Shown: positions 46,138 through 57,570, counted from the first letter of the stretch. The stretch is 64,000 nucleotides of DNA from Xestospongia bergquistia (GCA_963965975.1 OZ014414.1:5803501-5867500); one strand, 5' to 3'. The notes: a model not told the origin generated them from the sequence alone. Made by a program: numbers and translations.

Positions 46138-46800
46138 ATATAATTACCTTAAAGTTGGATAACCAACAACACCCATTGTTATAATGATTGCCAAGAGAGG
46201 AATAACTTCATTTCTCTCTATAGGATTTCTTCTCCACTCATTACCACGTACATGACAATATTTATCCAGGTATTCCTCAGATGATGCAACCTCTCGTTCA
46301 GCAAATCGGACTGTCTCAGTATAAATGAGGTCTTTACCTTCAGAAGTAAAAAAATGATTGAAAAACTCCAATGTTGTGCTCATTGTGCTATCAGTGATGC
46401 CTGGTACAGCAGTAAATGCATGTACTATAAAAGATTATTATTATTTACAATTTATGTGTAATAACCATGTATTATATAAGTACCTACCAGGTTTAGAAGT
46501 AGGAGGTATTTGGTCTCGTTGTCAATGACAAGGATTGATAGGACCTATAAGAAGATGTTCAGTACTGATAGGTGTTGAGAACATTAGAGCTAAAGTAGGT
46601 GATGGGATAGACAAATGGAATGGGGGGGGGGAGCTGGTGTTGCCTGAATATTACCATCATGTATAGGAGTATCAGTAAAATTGTGGCTGATGGGATGCTG
46701 AAAACAATTATCATCAAGGTCATTATCTGAATCGGGAGGGTAGGGGGGGGGGGGGGGCTAGTGCTTACAAGATAGTATCATCAGGTACAGGGCTATGGTT
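46138..46800 (-). mobile_element. PiggyBac-like transposase 5' remnant with proline-coding C tracts
   Basis: A minus-strand exon ends at 46147 and begins near 46441. It reads VHAFTAVPGITDSTMSTTLE, FFNHFFTSEGKDLIYTETV, then RNEVIPLLAIIITMGVVGYP, matching the first helical part of the piggyBac transposase domain up to a GTAATT donor. The upstream exon (46489 back to ~46760) reads LPDSDNDLDDNCFQHPIS, HDGNIQATPAPP, then in another frame STPISTEHLLIGPINP, a TGA, and QIPPTSKPG before GTAGGT. The frame switches at a C9-10 run, and a C15 run lies farther upstream. The catalytic part is missing. Confidence 0.65.
46622..46757. repeat. Two homopolymer G tracts (G10, G15)
   Basis: G runs at 46622-46631 and 46743-46757 on the plus strand (C on the coding strand of the transposase remnant). 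Prone to slippage and to assembly error. Confidence 0.85.
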
Positions 46801-46859
46801 AGTAGAGTAGTTCTAAAAAGAACTGGTTGATTTTAATCATTTTACCTCGAACTCCTTTC

Positions 46860-47099
46860 TCATTATATAGACTATTTCAGTCTATTTTGGTCCAGTACTT
46901 TTGTATTGTTATTTGTATAAATTTGCAATGTTTGTTTAATTAGAATTACGGTATCCTTAGGCAAAACCGTACTTTTGTGTTAAAATTAGAGTAGGCGACT
47001 CGTACTAACTCAAGTATTTATGATATGTGGTACCGGTATGTATACTACTTACACCCACTACTAATTCAGGCGGCAAGGTGAACTCGAACAGACTATAAT
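46860..47099. other. No gene seen
   Basis: Moderately AT-rich, no coding frame; contains a short TAGACTATTTCAGTCTA palindrome. Confidence 0.35.
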
Positions 47100-47515
47100 A
47101 TAGTAAACAATAAGTATCGTTATTTTTTGATAGAAGACATGAGAACAAGAGTGTATGACTAATTAAGAACAGTTAACACAATTATTAATAGTAATGATAG
47201 GAGGTATACATAATTTTTATGAAAAACAGCAATGGTACATTTACATAAAACACTTGATGGATCAGTTTACTACTACCATCTTTACTATTGGAATCTATAT
47301 TATTCACTGTCTGATCTCACTTTTCTTTTACAAGGTCTCTTCTGTAGATTCTTTAACATGTGGTTTAGTTGATTGATCATTTAAATTTATTTCAATGTCA
47401 TGTGACCTTGAACATTGTTGTTTGATATTACTAGTTGTAGTATTATCATCATAATCAAAGTCCTCATCTCTTTGTCTCTTGTATTGTCTTCTCTTTTCAC
47501 TTTTTGATGTTAGAT
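47100..47515. repeat. Dispersed duplicate, copy 1 (other copy 61968-62370)
   Basis: Colinear match with the same orientation, including GTATGACTAATTAAGAACAG, GTAATGATAGGAGGTATACA and the whole coding end of the adjacent gene. Differences are scattered substitutions and small indels. Confidence 0.8.
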
Positions 47516-48060
47516 AATAAAGATCCAGTTCAACTTTAAGTTCTCTTCTTATTATTTTAGTTCATTCATCTTGAAGGACACTACTGAGAGTAGCAAAACG
47601 ACCACCTACTTTAGTTAAACTTGTTATGAATTTAATTAAATATTCCTGTAATTCACTGAGACTTCTTTTAAAACTCATTCCTGCTTCAAATTCTTTAATG
47701 ATATTATTAAAGGTAGGTACCTTTAGTATTCCAATAGTAAATTTACTAATGAGACCAGCAGAATATAATTCAGCAGCTACTTCTTCAAAGCAGGTTTTTG
47801 GCAGATTGATTAAAGGAACATAATGTTTATTGAGTATCTTCATTTCACTGATTTCAATATCTGAAATGTACAAATAATTATACATAATATTAATAATGTG
47901 TATATTAAAGTATCTAGATGCTAACAAGAAGCTCATACTTTGCTTTGTCAATTGTTAAAATTGTCTATACAATGCTAGACCTCTAGACACATGGTAATTA
48001 GCTACATTGTATATACCAGGATCTGAAGAGGATTGGTCTTGAATGCTCTGGTCTTGTGAA
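47330..48060 (-). pseudogene. Unknown lineage-specific gene, C-terminal exons, one nonsense codon
   Basis: A minus-strand exon ~47865-47330 reads EMKILNKHYVPLINLPKTCF, EEVAAELYSAGLISKFTIGI, SLSELQEYLIKFITSLTKV and FATLSSVLQDE, then TGA (47562-47564). The frame continues as TKIIRRELKVELDLYYLTSK and a charged tail (KRRQYKRQRDEDFDYDD) to TAA near 47332. The continuity past the TGA argues for a nonsense mutation. A possible upstream exon at ~48060-48005 is Ser/Gln-rich (SCSSSQDQSIQDQSSSDP). The tail is duplicated at 62180-62370. I do not recognise the fold; it is probably all-helical. Confidence 0.5.
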
Positions 48061-48325
48061 CTTGAACAGGAACTAAAATAACATTATGTAGTTTTATTAT
48101 ATATTAGGATACTCTATAGGATACTGTATTATATTATTTAACAAGAATTATTTTAATATCACACCTGACACTAGATGTTTCTTTACAAGTTTACAATAAA
48201 TTTTCATTGTTCTATGAGGACATATGCCTTCCAATGAGATAGGATAGATCAAATGTTCAGTAGTCCATGGTTCATTTTGAACACATACAATGAAGTGACA
48301 TGGTTCAGGTATAGTATGAGAAAAA

Positions 48326-48640
48326 AACCTTGGTGTTTGGGTAGATTAGTGTTTTCAATATTCATTTTATTTTACCAAACAAAAAATGTTTTAACACCAA
48401 ATGTTTCAATAGTCAGAGTGACTATCTTCATCAGTGGCTTAAATAATGAAAAAGTAAAAGTAAAAGCTTCTATTTATACTACACACTAAGGTACAAAGCT
48501 CAACAATACAATAAATAATCTTCATTCCTGTCTGGCAGACATGTTCAGACACAGCACTAGAAAAAATGTCCAATAACTGATCAAGGAGTTGAGGAAACAC
48601 AAACAACATCCAGCCAAGAAGAGTCCACATATGAAACTAC
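48326..48640 (-). mobile_element. Penelope-like element 3' fragment (A)
   Basis: Shares its 3'-UTR-like text (ACACCAAATGTTTCAATAGT, TCATCAGTGGCTTAAATAAT, TTCTATTTATACTACACACT) with 49805-49960. On the minus strand a decayed piece of the same C-terminal ORF (IFSSAVSEHVCQTG) is visible. Much shorter than fragment B, with an internal deletion. Confidence 0.6.
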
Positions 48641-49372
48641 AGGTAATAATATAATATTGTTAATAAAATATATATCTTAATTGTGACTACTAGAGTCTCC
48701 ACTAATATTAGAGTTAAAAGATCAGTTAAATGATAATAAAGATGAAACCACTCCTACAGTCAATAATATTAATAATTATTAAATTTATAAACCACATATT
48801 CTCATTGTGTAAATTATTTCATAATTCTCAAACCACAATAATTAAATTCATAATATATAAAAAATGAATTTCCATATTTACTATACACTCCCTTAGTGTC
48901 AATATAATATGATAGAGTTATGATTATGATAAGGTCTATATAATGTTTATATTAAGTGTTATCATATTACACTATATACATGAACATGTTTAATATAAGT
49001 ATCTTATATAGAGTCTCCAGTATTACATGATATATTAAAGGACTATGATGATAATAAAGAGACAAAGGATGAAGAGTCAGACAAAAGAGGTAAGACTTAG
49101 AGAAATATATTAGTTTATTAAAATTATAATATAATAAAATAAACATACACTACAAGTATTGTTATTTATAATCTAACTTTATTGACATGAATAACAACTA
49201 AAATGGACTAACTACTACATATATATATTGTTACTGACAAATATTAATACACTTGACTGTGTCTTAGTTGACTCCACCTATAATGGACATTAGTAATAAT
49301 GATGTCATTATAACTATTCTTGTTATGATAGAACCACATTATATATTATAATACCATATATAGTCTGGTGAG

Positions 49373-50787
49373 GTCAGCCCCTTTGCTTAGAGTGGAAGGA
49401 TCTGGTAGCATATTACAGTTGATGAAAAAGAATTTAATTTTATGTAAACCTTATTATATGTTAAAAGTAACATAATCAAATCAGCCCCTTTCACTTGAGT
49501 TGGTTTGTGAGACTACAATGAACATTTTTATTGAGTTAAATCAACATGAGTAAATGAAAGATATTGTAACATATCAAGGAAAGAGTCAAATCAATTGATA
49601 ACTCTTTATTTGTAATTCCTTCTAGTTTTGTTTATAACTATTAACATGTACTGTTCAATATAGTTACTGTACTTAATCACACCCACCAAACATTTTTGTT
49701 AATACAGAGCATTCCTATGTACAACATTAGTAGATAGAGAGATATATAATTTCCTCATGCGACAAACATATCAACTCAATTTTTGACTTAATGAAATAGA
49801 ATGTAATATTGTTTTCAATATTCATTTATTTCACCAAACAAAAATGTATTAACGCCAAATGTTTCAATAGTCTTCGTCAGTGGCTTAAATAATGAGAAAG
49901 TAAAAGCAAAAAGCTTCTATTTATACTACACGCTAAGGTACAAAGTTCAACAATACAAAAACAAGTTGTGTGGGTAGGCTGCTACATATGCAGTGCTTTG
50001 ATGTTCTTTATCTTGGCATGTATAGTGTGGGTGGGCTGCTTTACATGCATATTGGACCGTAATGTGAGGTATGTCCCAGGGAGAGTGCCCTTCTCACGGT
50101 TGATGGAAGAACTTTTGTTGTTAATGTGCCAGGATTCAAGGATGACTCTTTGCCAGAGGAAAGGGTGGTGAGCTAAGATAGAAGTGTTTTCCCAGTTGAT
50201 GGAGTAACCAGTCTGGCAGACATGTTCAGACATAGCACTAGAAAAGGTGTCCAGTTTTTGTACTGCTTTCCTGTGTTCAGTGATGTGCTGTGATAGATTT
50301 CTGCCAGTCTGTCCAATGTAACTACTTTGCAATCTTGTATTGAAACATTTGGTGTTTATAAAATGAATATTGAAAAAACTAATCTACCCAAACACCGAGG
50401 TCTTTTCTCAGAATATAATAATGTTTACAATACATACTATGAAGACATTGTAGTCTTGAGTCACCTGATATTACAAAACATTGAATCACAGAAGACGACA
50501 ATTCAGACTGTTAATTTCAGTCTCTACTTTTTACCTATTGTCAACTATTATCAAATGAACTTCACACATTTCATTTACTATTAACAATAAAAGTATACAT
50601 GTTAAGAAACAACAAACAGGACATATTCAAACAAGAAATGTCTAAAGGATAATTCATTTTCAGATCTTGTATTAGATCAAAACAATTTATTGTCACATCA
50701 AACTATAAAAATTTGTTTAGTCAGGGAAAGATTAATAGGCTACCAGACAATTCCTCTCAAAGCAAAGGGGTTGATCTCACCAGAATA
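49373..50787. mobile_element. Candidate element bounded by ~50-bp inverted repeats
   Basis: TCTGGTGAGGTCAGCCCCTT at the left end pairs with the reverse complement of AAGGGGTTGATCTCACCAGA at the right end. Similarity continues for about 50 bases (GGATCTGGTAGCATATT versus TTGTCTGGTAGCCTATT). The interior holds the Penelope fragment. No clear target-site duplication was found. Confidence 0.45.
49805..50340 (-). mobile_element. Penelope-like element 3' end with GIY-YIG domain (B)
   Basis: A minus-strand ORF 50332-49982 reads SYIGQTGRNLSQHITEHRKA, then HVCQTGYSINWENTSILAHH, FLWQRVILESWHI and GTLPGTY. The YIGQTGR-x(7)-EHR pattern is a GIY-YIG-type endonuclease end as carried by Penelope-like retroelements. 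RT is absent. The 3' part (49805-49960) is shared with fragment A. About 45 bases at 50355-50400 are the inverse of 48330-48372. Confidence 0.65.
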
Positions 50788-51202
50788 AGTTGATGTATGG
50801 ATACCAGAAATCCATTATGTAGTACTGTTCTGTTAGTATGGTAGGATTGTTCCTTTGTAACCAGTATATAGAACCCTCAAATTTAACAGTAAACAATGCC
50901 TCCTGCAGTTCGTTGCCATAGTAGCCATAGTCAGTAAACAGTAATGGCTTCTTTCTTGTTGTTTGTGTATTGTAGTATGTTATATTATATATTACTATGT
51001 GTATACTATATTATATACTAACTCAGGAGACACTAGAAGAATTCAGTGGAATTATGTTGACAATAGTGTATGGATCACTAGTCCAAGTGCATTACAAAGT
51101 GAAGATGTTATAAGTAAATTAATAAAAGAAAAACAAACAGGAAAAAATGGAGTATTCGTCTCATCTCATCATCTCCTGAAAGTGTACAGTGTGGAGTCTT
51201 AA

Positions 51203-52130
51203 TATATACAAAACTTCAAAAATTATTTCACACACTCGTACTGATAATTAGAATAAAACAACAAATTACATGTACATCAATAAAAACATTAAATAATACA
51301 TACATGTATTTTAACAAATCAATTAAATCAAGAAATAGTAAAATTAAAATATTATTTTAAAAAAATTAACAAAGAGAGAAATAAATTATAATCATAAACA
51401 ATGAGAGTAGTCTTAACAGACACAATAATGTAATATAATGAGGATATTGGATAAATTAGACAACAATAAGTACTGGAGTAAAAGATACATACAAAATTAA
51501 AGGAGAGAGACAAAAGATCATCAATTCACAAACATATATGTACATGTAGACAGTTATATGTGTATCAAATTTTATAGATATTAAATAGAATTAGAAAGGG
51601 CCTTTTCTCTAAATGGTTAATCACCCCATAGGAAATAATATTAACTCATAACAGCTGTCAACAATATAGTTCATTATAATATTATCATGTTATCGCAATA
51701 TCATTGTTACATGTACATGTATATCAATATGACATGTCTACATCTACTGACACTCATTGATATAATGATCACATGATCAATTTATATGTTTATACTTATT
51801 GATATAATAGTCATGTCATTATCACTTAAATATTAAGAGGATCACTGTAACATATCAAAATTATAATAAATTGGTCAATGTCTCTAGTAAATATCTATGT
51901 ATGTGTGTTGTCATTATATTGGGTACATTACCTCTATTAAGTTTTCATCACTGTTCATTCCAGTATGATTTGATGTGAGTCAAGTTCTTTTCTATGGAGA
52001 CTACTTCTTTGTTGGAAACTGTTGTGAATTTGCATACTACCTTGACGAATCTAACTGTTAGATTTACAATACCTATAAAATGGATGAATAAATGAAAGAA
52101 TGGACAAATGAAAGAACTAAATGGAAGCAT
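51203..52130. other. Mostly gene-free; possible minus-strand exon 52078-51948
   Basis: A minus-strand block after TTTTATAG (GIVNLTVRFVKVVCKFTTVS, NKEVVSIEKNLTHIKSYW, stop) could be a terminal exon, but no partner exon was found. The rest is AT-rich. Confidence 0.25.
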
Positions 52131-53000
52131 AGGCGTATTTAGATCCAGACCCGCACAGGCTTTGCCCCTTGCTCAGACCAAAATTAATTATATTTTTTCA
52201 AAATAAATTCATTGCTTTTGAACTTTAACCAAAATGAAATTCATGATCTGTTTATTTACACAAAGATTAACCACTAACACGTGCCAGTCCACAGTTAGCA
52301 ATTAGCACCTGTATTGTAGCCTTAGTTTCATTTGAGTGAGTTTTCATCATTTTGTGAACTGTGATCTGGAGTCAGACTGACTGCCAATATGAAAAGAACT
52401 CTTAACAACTTTTGCGCTTCTAGTAATAGTAGCAGTAGTGGTGTAGACTCATCAAAAAAGAAGACTGTTCCAGAGAGTGAGGAAGATAACTGGAAATGAC
52501 AGCAATGAAGAAATTGACAGAGACATGTGAGGATTAAACGATCAAGATGGTTGGGTGTAAATCTAATAACAAAGTAGTTTGAAATTATTCTTTCTACTTT
52601 TCTTGTACTGTACAGATACAGATGGTGATGGTGTTGATCTAGAGAGTCCACAGGGTTTAGGTAGTGATATACCCACAATATACCAGAAGTTAACATACAT
52701 GTACATGTTAGCATCAAGCTCAAGCCAGAAAGTAGATGGTCCTGCAGACATAGCTAAAAATAAATCGGAAAGCCTACTCAACCAGTCAGCATTAATTTTC
52801 CACTTTCTGTTTTTTGGAAAGGGTAGTTGATCATTTCAACCTAGATGGTACCAACAGTTTCCATGGCTTGAATATTCAAAACGCAAGGACGCTGCTTTTT
52901 GTTTCCTATGTAGGTTTTTCTGGCATAGCAATCCAGATGATGCATTCACTCAGAAAAGGTTCAGGGACTGGAAACATGCCTTGTTTTTGGTTGAGTAAAA
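52131..53000 (+). mobile_element. hAT element 5' part with TTF/ZMYM-type zinc finger
   Basis: Starts near a terminal-repeat-like GGCGTATTTAGATCCAGACC. ATG 52390 opens MKRTLNNFCASSNSSSSGVD then SSKKKTVPESEEDNW, a typical hAT N-terminus. After stops and a TACAG acceptor (~52613) a frame continues to ~52780. In another frame 52838-53000 reads PRWYQQFPWLEYSKRKDAAF, CFLCRFFW and FTQKRFRDWKHALF, the TTF-type zinc finger that precedes the hAT catalytic domain. The rest of the transposase and the 3' terminus are absent. Confidence 0.7.
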
Positions 53001-53228
53001 GTTTAAAAATTGTTAATAACTATTAATATCTTAATATCTACTAATTAATAATGATGAATAATTAATGACCCTAGTACTATTAGAGACCTAGTTACACCTA
53101 TGAATGGAAGGAAAATGGATGAATGGATACATGTATGAGTACATGGATTTATGGACAAATGGATGATGGGAAATAAACAGATGAAGTTGTAGATGGACAG
53201 ATATATGAGTTGATAGATAAATAAATGG

Positions 53229-53297
53229 TCAGCTCTCTCTCTCTCTCCCTCCCTCTCTCTGTCTGTCTGTCTGACTGTCTATTTATCTATCTATCTT
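53229..53297. repeat. (CT)n/(CTGT)n/(CTAT)n microsatellite
   Basis: Directly read. It follows a degenerate ATGGA-type repeat at about 53100-53220. Confidence 0.85.
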
Positions 53298-53795
53298 TTA
53301 CCTGGTAGAGTTTATGCAAATTCTTTACTCAACATAATCAACTGATATAGTACTGGTTTAACTGGTCATGGTATATACAATCAATGTACATCTCTTCTCA
53401 TAGCTGGTTATTATTACTATGTATTATTTTGTACTGTTCCCTTAATAGTTAACAAGTGTGAAATGAGACTCACCTGATCACATTACATGATATATAGAAT
53501 TCAATTTCTACCAAATAAACTAATAATGATCAGTTAATTATTTTAAAGCATGTGCTCTAAATAAAAACCAGACAACTAAACATTTTATTTACAAAAGTTA
53601 ATTGCTTTAATAACAGACCATTAATTATTTTATGAAATAATAAGCAATATATCCAATATATAATTAATTATTTCATAAAATATAATCTTACATTAAAACA
53701 TAATAAAGTAGATGATGTACATTAAATTGTAAAAAATAGGCAACAGTATTAGACTAATAGAAATACCTCACATTAATAAGATCATATATATATGT

Positions 53796-54024
53796 ACTGT
53801 AAAAATTAATATGTCAATTTAACAACTAATTTGTAGTTTACATAGATGGATTACTATGGAATGTAGAATTCTTGAGAATTGCTCACTATGTAATTTGTTG
53901 GTATGTTGTATTGGTACATACCAACAAATTATACAATGAGTAATTCACATAAATTCTACATTCCATAATAATTCACCCATGTAAAGCACAAAGCAATTGT
54001 TAAAATGATGAATTAATTTTTACA

Positions 54025-54026
<2 letters not shown>
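53796..54026. mobile_element. Hairpin MITE with ACTGTAAAAATTAAT ends
   Basis: The left end ACTGTAAAAATTAATATG pairs with the right end AATTAATTTTTACAGT. Inner arms (GGAATGTAGAATTC, AATTTGTTGGTATGT) also pair, around a short centre near 53910. It lies beside a (TA)n tract; a TA target would fit a Tc1/mariner-type MITE (inference). A related end lies at 58899-58970. Confidence 0.65.

Positions 54027-54029
<3 letters not shown>

Positions 54030-54101
<72 letters not shown>
54030..54101. repeat. (TA)n microsatellite
   Basis: About 70 bp of TA repeats directly next to the MITE's right end. Confidence 0.9.
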
Positions 54102-54104
<3 letters not shown>

Positions 54105-54601
54105 CTACATTTAATTTAATAAACTGACAAAAACGACATAATATAATATTATTATACAGTATGTCTGCGTGTGTGTCAATATAATATGATATATTATGTG
54201 AGAGACTAAATAACAGTGACATTATCAGTGTTTGTGGCAATGATCTGTGGAATATTAGTTAAATATCTTTTTTAGTAAGTGTATATTGTTATTTTGTTAG
54301 CTCTAGATAGCCAATAAAAAGAGGTCATACAAATTAGAAAGAGATGAGATAGGATGAATTGGTTACCTCTGTTGCTATGGAGAGAATAGTAGGTAAATGA
54401 ACTATATCATTTTGCGCATCACGTAAGAATACGTCACTTAAGGAGAATAAAGAAAGTCTCTGGATAAGAGGTTAAGCACTTTACTTTTTTTTTACTTTAG
54501 TGCATTTTATTAGTTTATTAATGATTTATGTGTCACTCTTATTATAGGAATAGATATCCCACGTGTGTGTCTGTTACAAATGGCTTTGAACTGCTTTAAC
54601 T

Positions 54602-54633
54602 CAGCTACAAGATCAACTTTGATCTTGTAGCTG
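54602..54633. repeat. Perfect 15-bp hairpin
   Basis: CAGCTACAAGATCAA at 54602-54616 and its exact reverse complement at 54619-54633 with a 2-base loop. Confidence 0.6.
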
Positions 54634-54639
54634 TACAAA

Positions 54640-55605
54640 CTCGTAATGAGAGAAGTAATTGTCATTATAGTTGTTGTTGTTGTATTACCAATACTACATT
54701 TAATTATTCTAACTTATAATTATGTTAGTCTTGTAATATTTATCTTTAATTTATGAAATAATGATTGCAACAAATTTCTTGACAAACAACTTCATGACAA
54801 CTAAGTTATTCATGATGATTGCATTGTTGGAAAATAGTGACAACAGGGCTCTTTTAAATCACCATTTGTTTCTGATTGCTACACCATCAGTCATCAGATG
54901 GTCCATCTCCTACTTATCAGTTCCTTTAATATTATCTGATTTGCAGTGATACTTTGAACAAGACAATCAATACTAATGCACTAGAACCTACCATTCATTT
55001 AAGAAGGGACTGCCCATGCATGACTAGGTCATAGCATGCAATTTCCATTCAAAAGTGAATACAGCATTACAATTACTTGCTTAAATCTTTGGGAAATTAA
55101 GTACTTGTAAAATCTTGAATATGGTTATCTTACTATGAATGTATTTGCATACTTTCATTGACAAATGTATGTTTGGTCAATGGTAGTTGCAAGATCTTTT
55201 CTCTTTTGTGAAGCTATTGGTTCCTGGACAGTTGAAGAACAGTTGAGGCTCATTTTGGAATGTATGTTGCAGAACATCATAAGTTCATGTTTATGTTTGT
55301 TCATGTAGGTGGAAGTAATTACAAATTTGTGAAGAGTTCTGATATTTGAAGAGAGGACAATTATTCAGATATATGTAATGGAGAGCTGTACAGAAACCTT
55401 GGCAGTGAAAGTATCTTACAAGGAATTAGCTATGCAATACTTACCTTCAATACTAATGGAATTCCGGTGTTCCAGTAATCAAAGTACTTGTTATGGCCTC
55501 TTCACTTGATTGTGAATAAATTTCCCATGTATGAAAAGTTCATTTAATAAGGTGTGTATATGCATTTACATAATACTGTAGAGTTGCGAATGAAATCAAA
55601 TTTTT
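54640..55605. other. No certain gene; may hold decayed 5' transposase exons
   Basis: Plus-strand scraps such as AIGSWTVEEQLRLILECM (~55215-55270) lie upstream of the CACTA-type exons and could belong to the same remnant, but no motif confirms this. Confidence 0.25.
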
Positions 55606-55609
55606 GCAG

Positions 55610-56788
55610 GTCTATGGCTTGGATCTTTAAAGCCCATGACTGATGAAATAACCAAATTGTCAAATGATGGTATATAACATCTAAACCCTTCAAAGTCATA
55701 TTATAGGTTTTGTGATCTCTCTTCCTGGAATAGACACTCTCTTATGTAAAGCATTTTTGGTATGCTTCTCATCTAATCTACCAGCAAAGGCTATGGTCTT
55801 GAACTTTGTGCAATATAATGGATATTGGGGATGCAGTAGATAGCAGCAAAATGGTTTACTAGACTTATTCCTTGTGTTTTACAATTAATTATAGGATTCA
55901 GAAGACGTTGTGAAGGAAGTACTGTGCAGGTTTATCCATACATTGAGTCTGACCCTTGTGGCCCTGTACGAACTCAGAAGGAAACATGTGAAAGTGCAGC
56001 AAAGGCAGTTAGCCATGATTGTACAGATGATGTATCATTGTACACTTTATCATCCTTGTAATTTTACTGTTTAGACATGTGGTGTATAAGGTCCATCCTA
56101 GCTCTCAGTAATACCTCGTTTTGACCTTATTCGGGCCACTACAGTACAGTAGATTATCTGCATCTTGTACTACTGGGAGTTTGCAGACAACTACTAAAAT
56201 TATGACTAGATTCAAAGCATCACGAACAACTTTGTTACATTGGTAACAAACTATCTGAACTGGATCGCTGTCTCTGCATCCTGAAACCACCATCTGAAGT
56301 AAAAAGGACGCCTCGTAATATTCAAACAAGAAAGTATTGGAAAGGTATAGCAATAAAATGCAATTTTGTCATGTTATTATAGGAATTTAGCACATGTACT
56401 TCATTCCTGGTTACTACATTATTCATCTGTTGTTTTACGTGGCATTCTACCTTGTGTTTAATATCATCATCACATTCTCTTGGTAGAAGATGTGTACCTT
56501 CTCCTAAAGGATCAAGTGAGCAAGAGTGATTTGGATGAAAACTTAAATTCACTCTAAGCTACTGCTTCTTATTCACTCCCCTCTATGGTGAGTATTTTTT
56601 TCACAATATTAATACTATTATACAAGTAGGTGAGACTCACATGTCATCTAATGTACATGGTTTGTTGCATCTACCAGAAGTTGCTAAAGACTTGCGTCCT
56701 TTGTGGGCACATTCCTGCTTTTCTTTTCAGTCAGCAAATGGAGATCTGTTGAAACTTTTTCATGGATCACAGAGTGTAGAAAAACAGG
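55610..56788 (+). mobile_element. CACTA (En/Spm) TNP2-type transposase remnant, exon-structured
   Basis: Blocks on one strand, mostly flanked by AG/GT. 55610-55669 has LWLGSLKPMTDEITKL. 55707-55836 has KAFLVCFSSNLPAKAMVLNF then VQYNGYWGC, the TNP2 D-x-PA...QFNG-x-GC signature. 55895-56029 has STVQVYPYIESDPCGPVRTQ. 56244-56344 has KLSELDRCLCILKPPSEVKR then TPRNIQTRKYWK. 56377-56565 has WLLHYSSVVLRGILPC, a stop, then LLVEDVYLLLKDQVSKSDLD. 56625-56788 has NVHGLLHLPEVAKDLRPLWA, SCFSFQSANGDLLKLFHGSQ and GTACAC. The later blocks match DUF4218 that follows TNP2. Several stops show decay. No CACTA termini found. Confidence 0.7.
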
Positions 56789-56789
56789 T

Positions 56790-57500
56790 ACACACGACAA
56801 TGTTAGCCTGTTAGTATAGATTACAAATGACACTGAATAACGAAATTTTTCAGTGGTACAAATTTTCAAGTAAAGGTTTAGGAACTTTAGAATTAAAGTT
56901 TGCTATTACTATTTCTTTTCAGTTGTAGTTGTTAGATTTTAGTATATCTGACAATATGGATATACACTTACTGCTCAATGGAGGGTCATATATCTCAAGT
57001 CTCCACACTGTATACACAATTATTAAGGTTGCTTATGACAACTGCAGTACTTGAAGGAAATGATGAGAAGAGACGAGTATTCATTCTATTCTTCTTTGTT
57101 GTTCTTTGATTAATTTGGTCATTACATCTTTGCATATATGACACTTGGTCTAATGAGACTAAATATATTGTCACATTCACTCTACTCAACACTTTCAGTG
57201 TCTCTTGTAATAAAACATAGTTAGTATATAACATAGTACGCATATAGCAACATATATCTTATCACAGTACAATACACAGACAATACACTGAAGAAGAAAG
57301 GAAACCATATCTGTCTACAGTCTATGGTAACAAATTTTGGAGATATGATTGGAATGAACATTTTCAACAAAGTACATATAAAATTAAATTAGACAGGTTA
57401 TAGTAATGGCGATTCTACTGAGGAAAAGCCTCGAGCAGTTATTATACTAAAAGCCCTGGACCTAATGGAAAGTTAGTGTTATGGTAGTATTTATTTTGCA
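56790..57500. other. No gene seen
   Basis: AT-rich spacer between the transposase remnant and the tetraspan gene promoter. Confidence 0.35.
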
Positions 57501-57562
57501 AATATTAATAACCTAGCAACGGTAATTGCCCCGGCCGTCATGACTTCCGGCACGTCTTTTCA

Positions 57563-57570
57563 ATATAAAG
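57563..57570 (+). promoter_or_regulatory. TATA box of the tetraspan gene
   Basis: ATATAAAG about 75 bases before the ATG. Just upstream is a short GC-rich patch with ACTTCCGG (ETS-type site, 57543-57550). The position fits a core promoter. Confidence 0.55.

Larger units (their letters stand above)
48690..51202 (+). other. Possible short exons of an unknown plus-strand gene
   Basis: A duplicated small exon follows TAG at 48692 (ESPLILELKDQLNDNKDE) and at 49014 (ESPVLHDILKDYDDNKETKD, then GTAAGA). A later block after CTCAG (51027-51202) reads TRRIQWNYVDNSVWITSPSA then LQSEDVISKLIKEKQTGKNG and ends in TAA. The blocks share a strand but Penelope-type DNA lies between them. No domain recognised. 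Confidence 0.25.

Noticed and set aside
13671..47564. TGA recoding (Sec or alternative code) to explain open frames across TGA
   Set aside because: The same genes also carry frameshifts, deletions or TAA/TAG stops, or have an intact CGA paralogue; no SECIS-like element was noticed.
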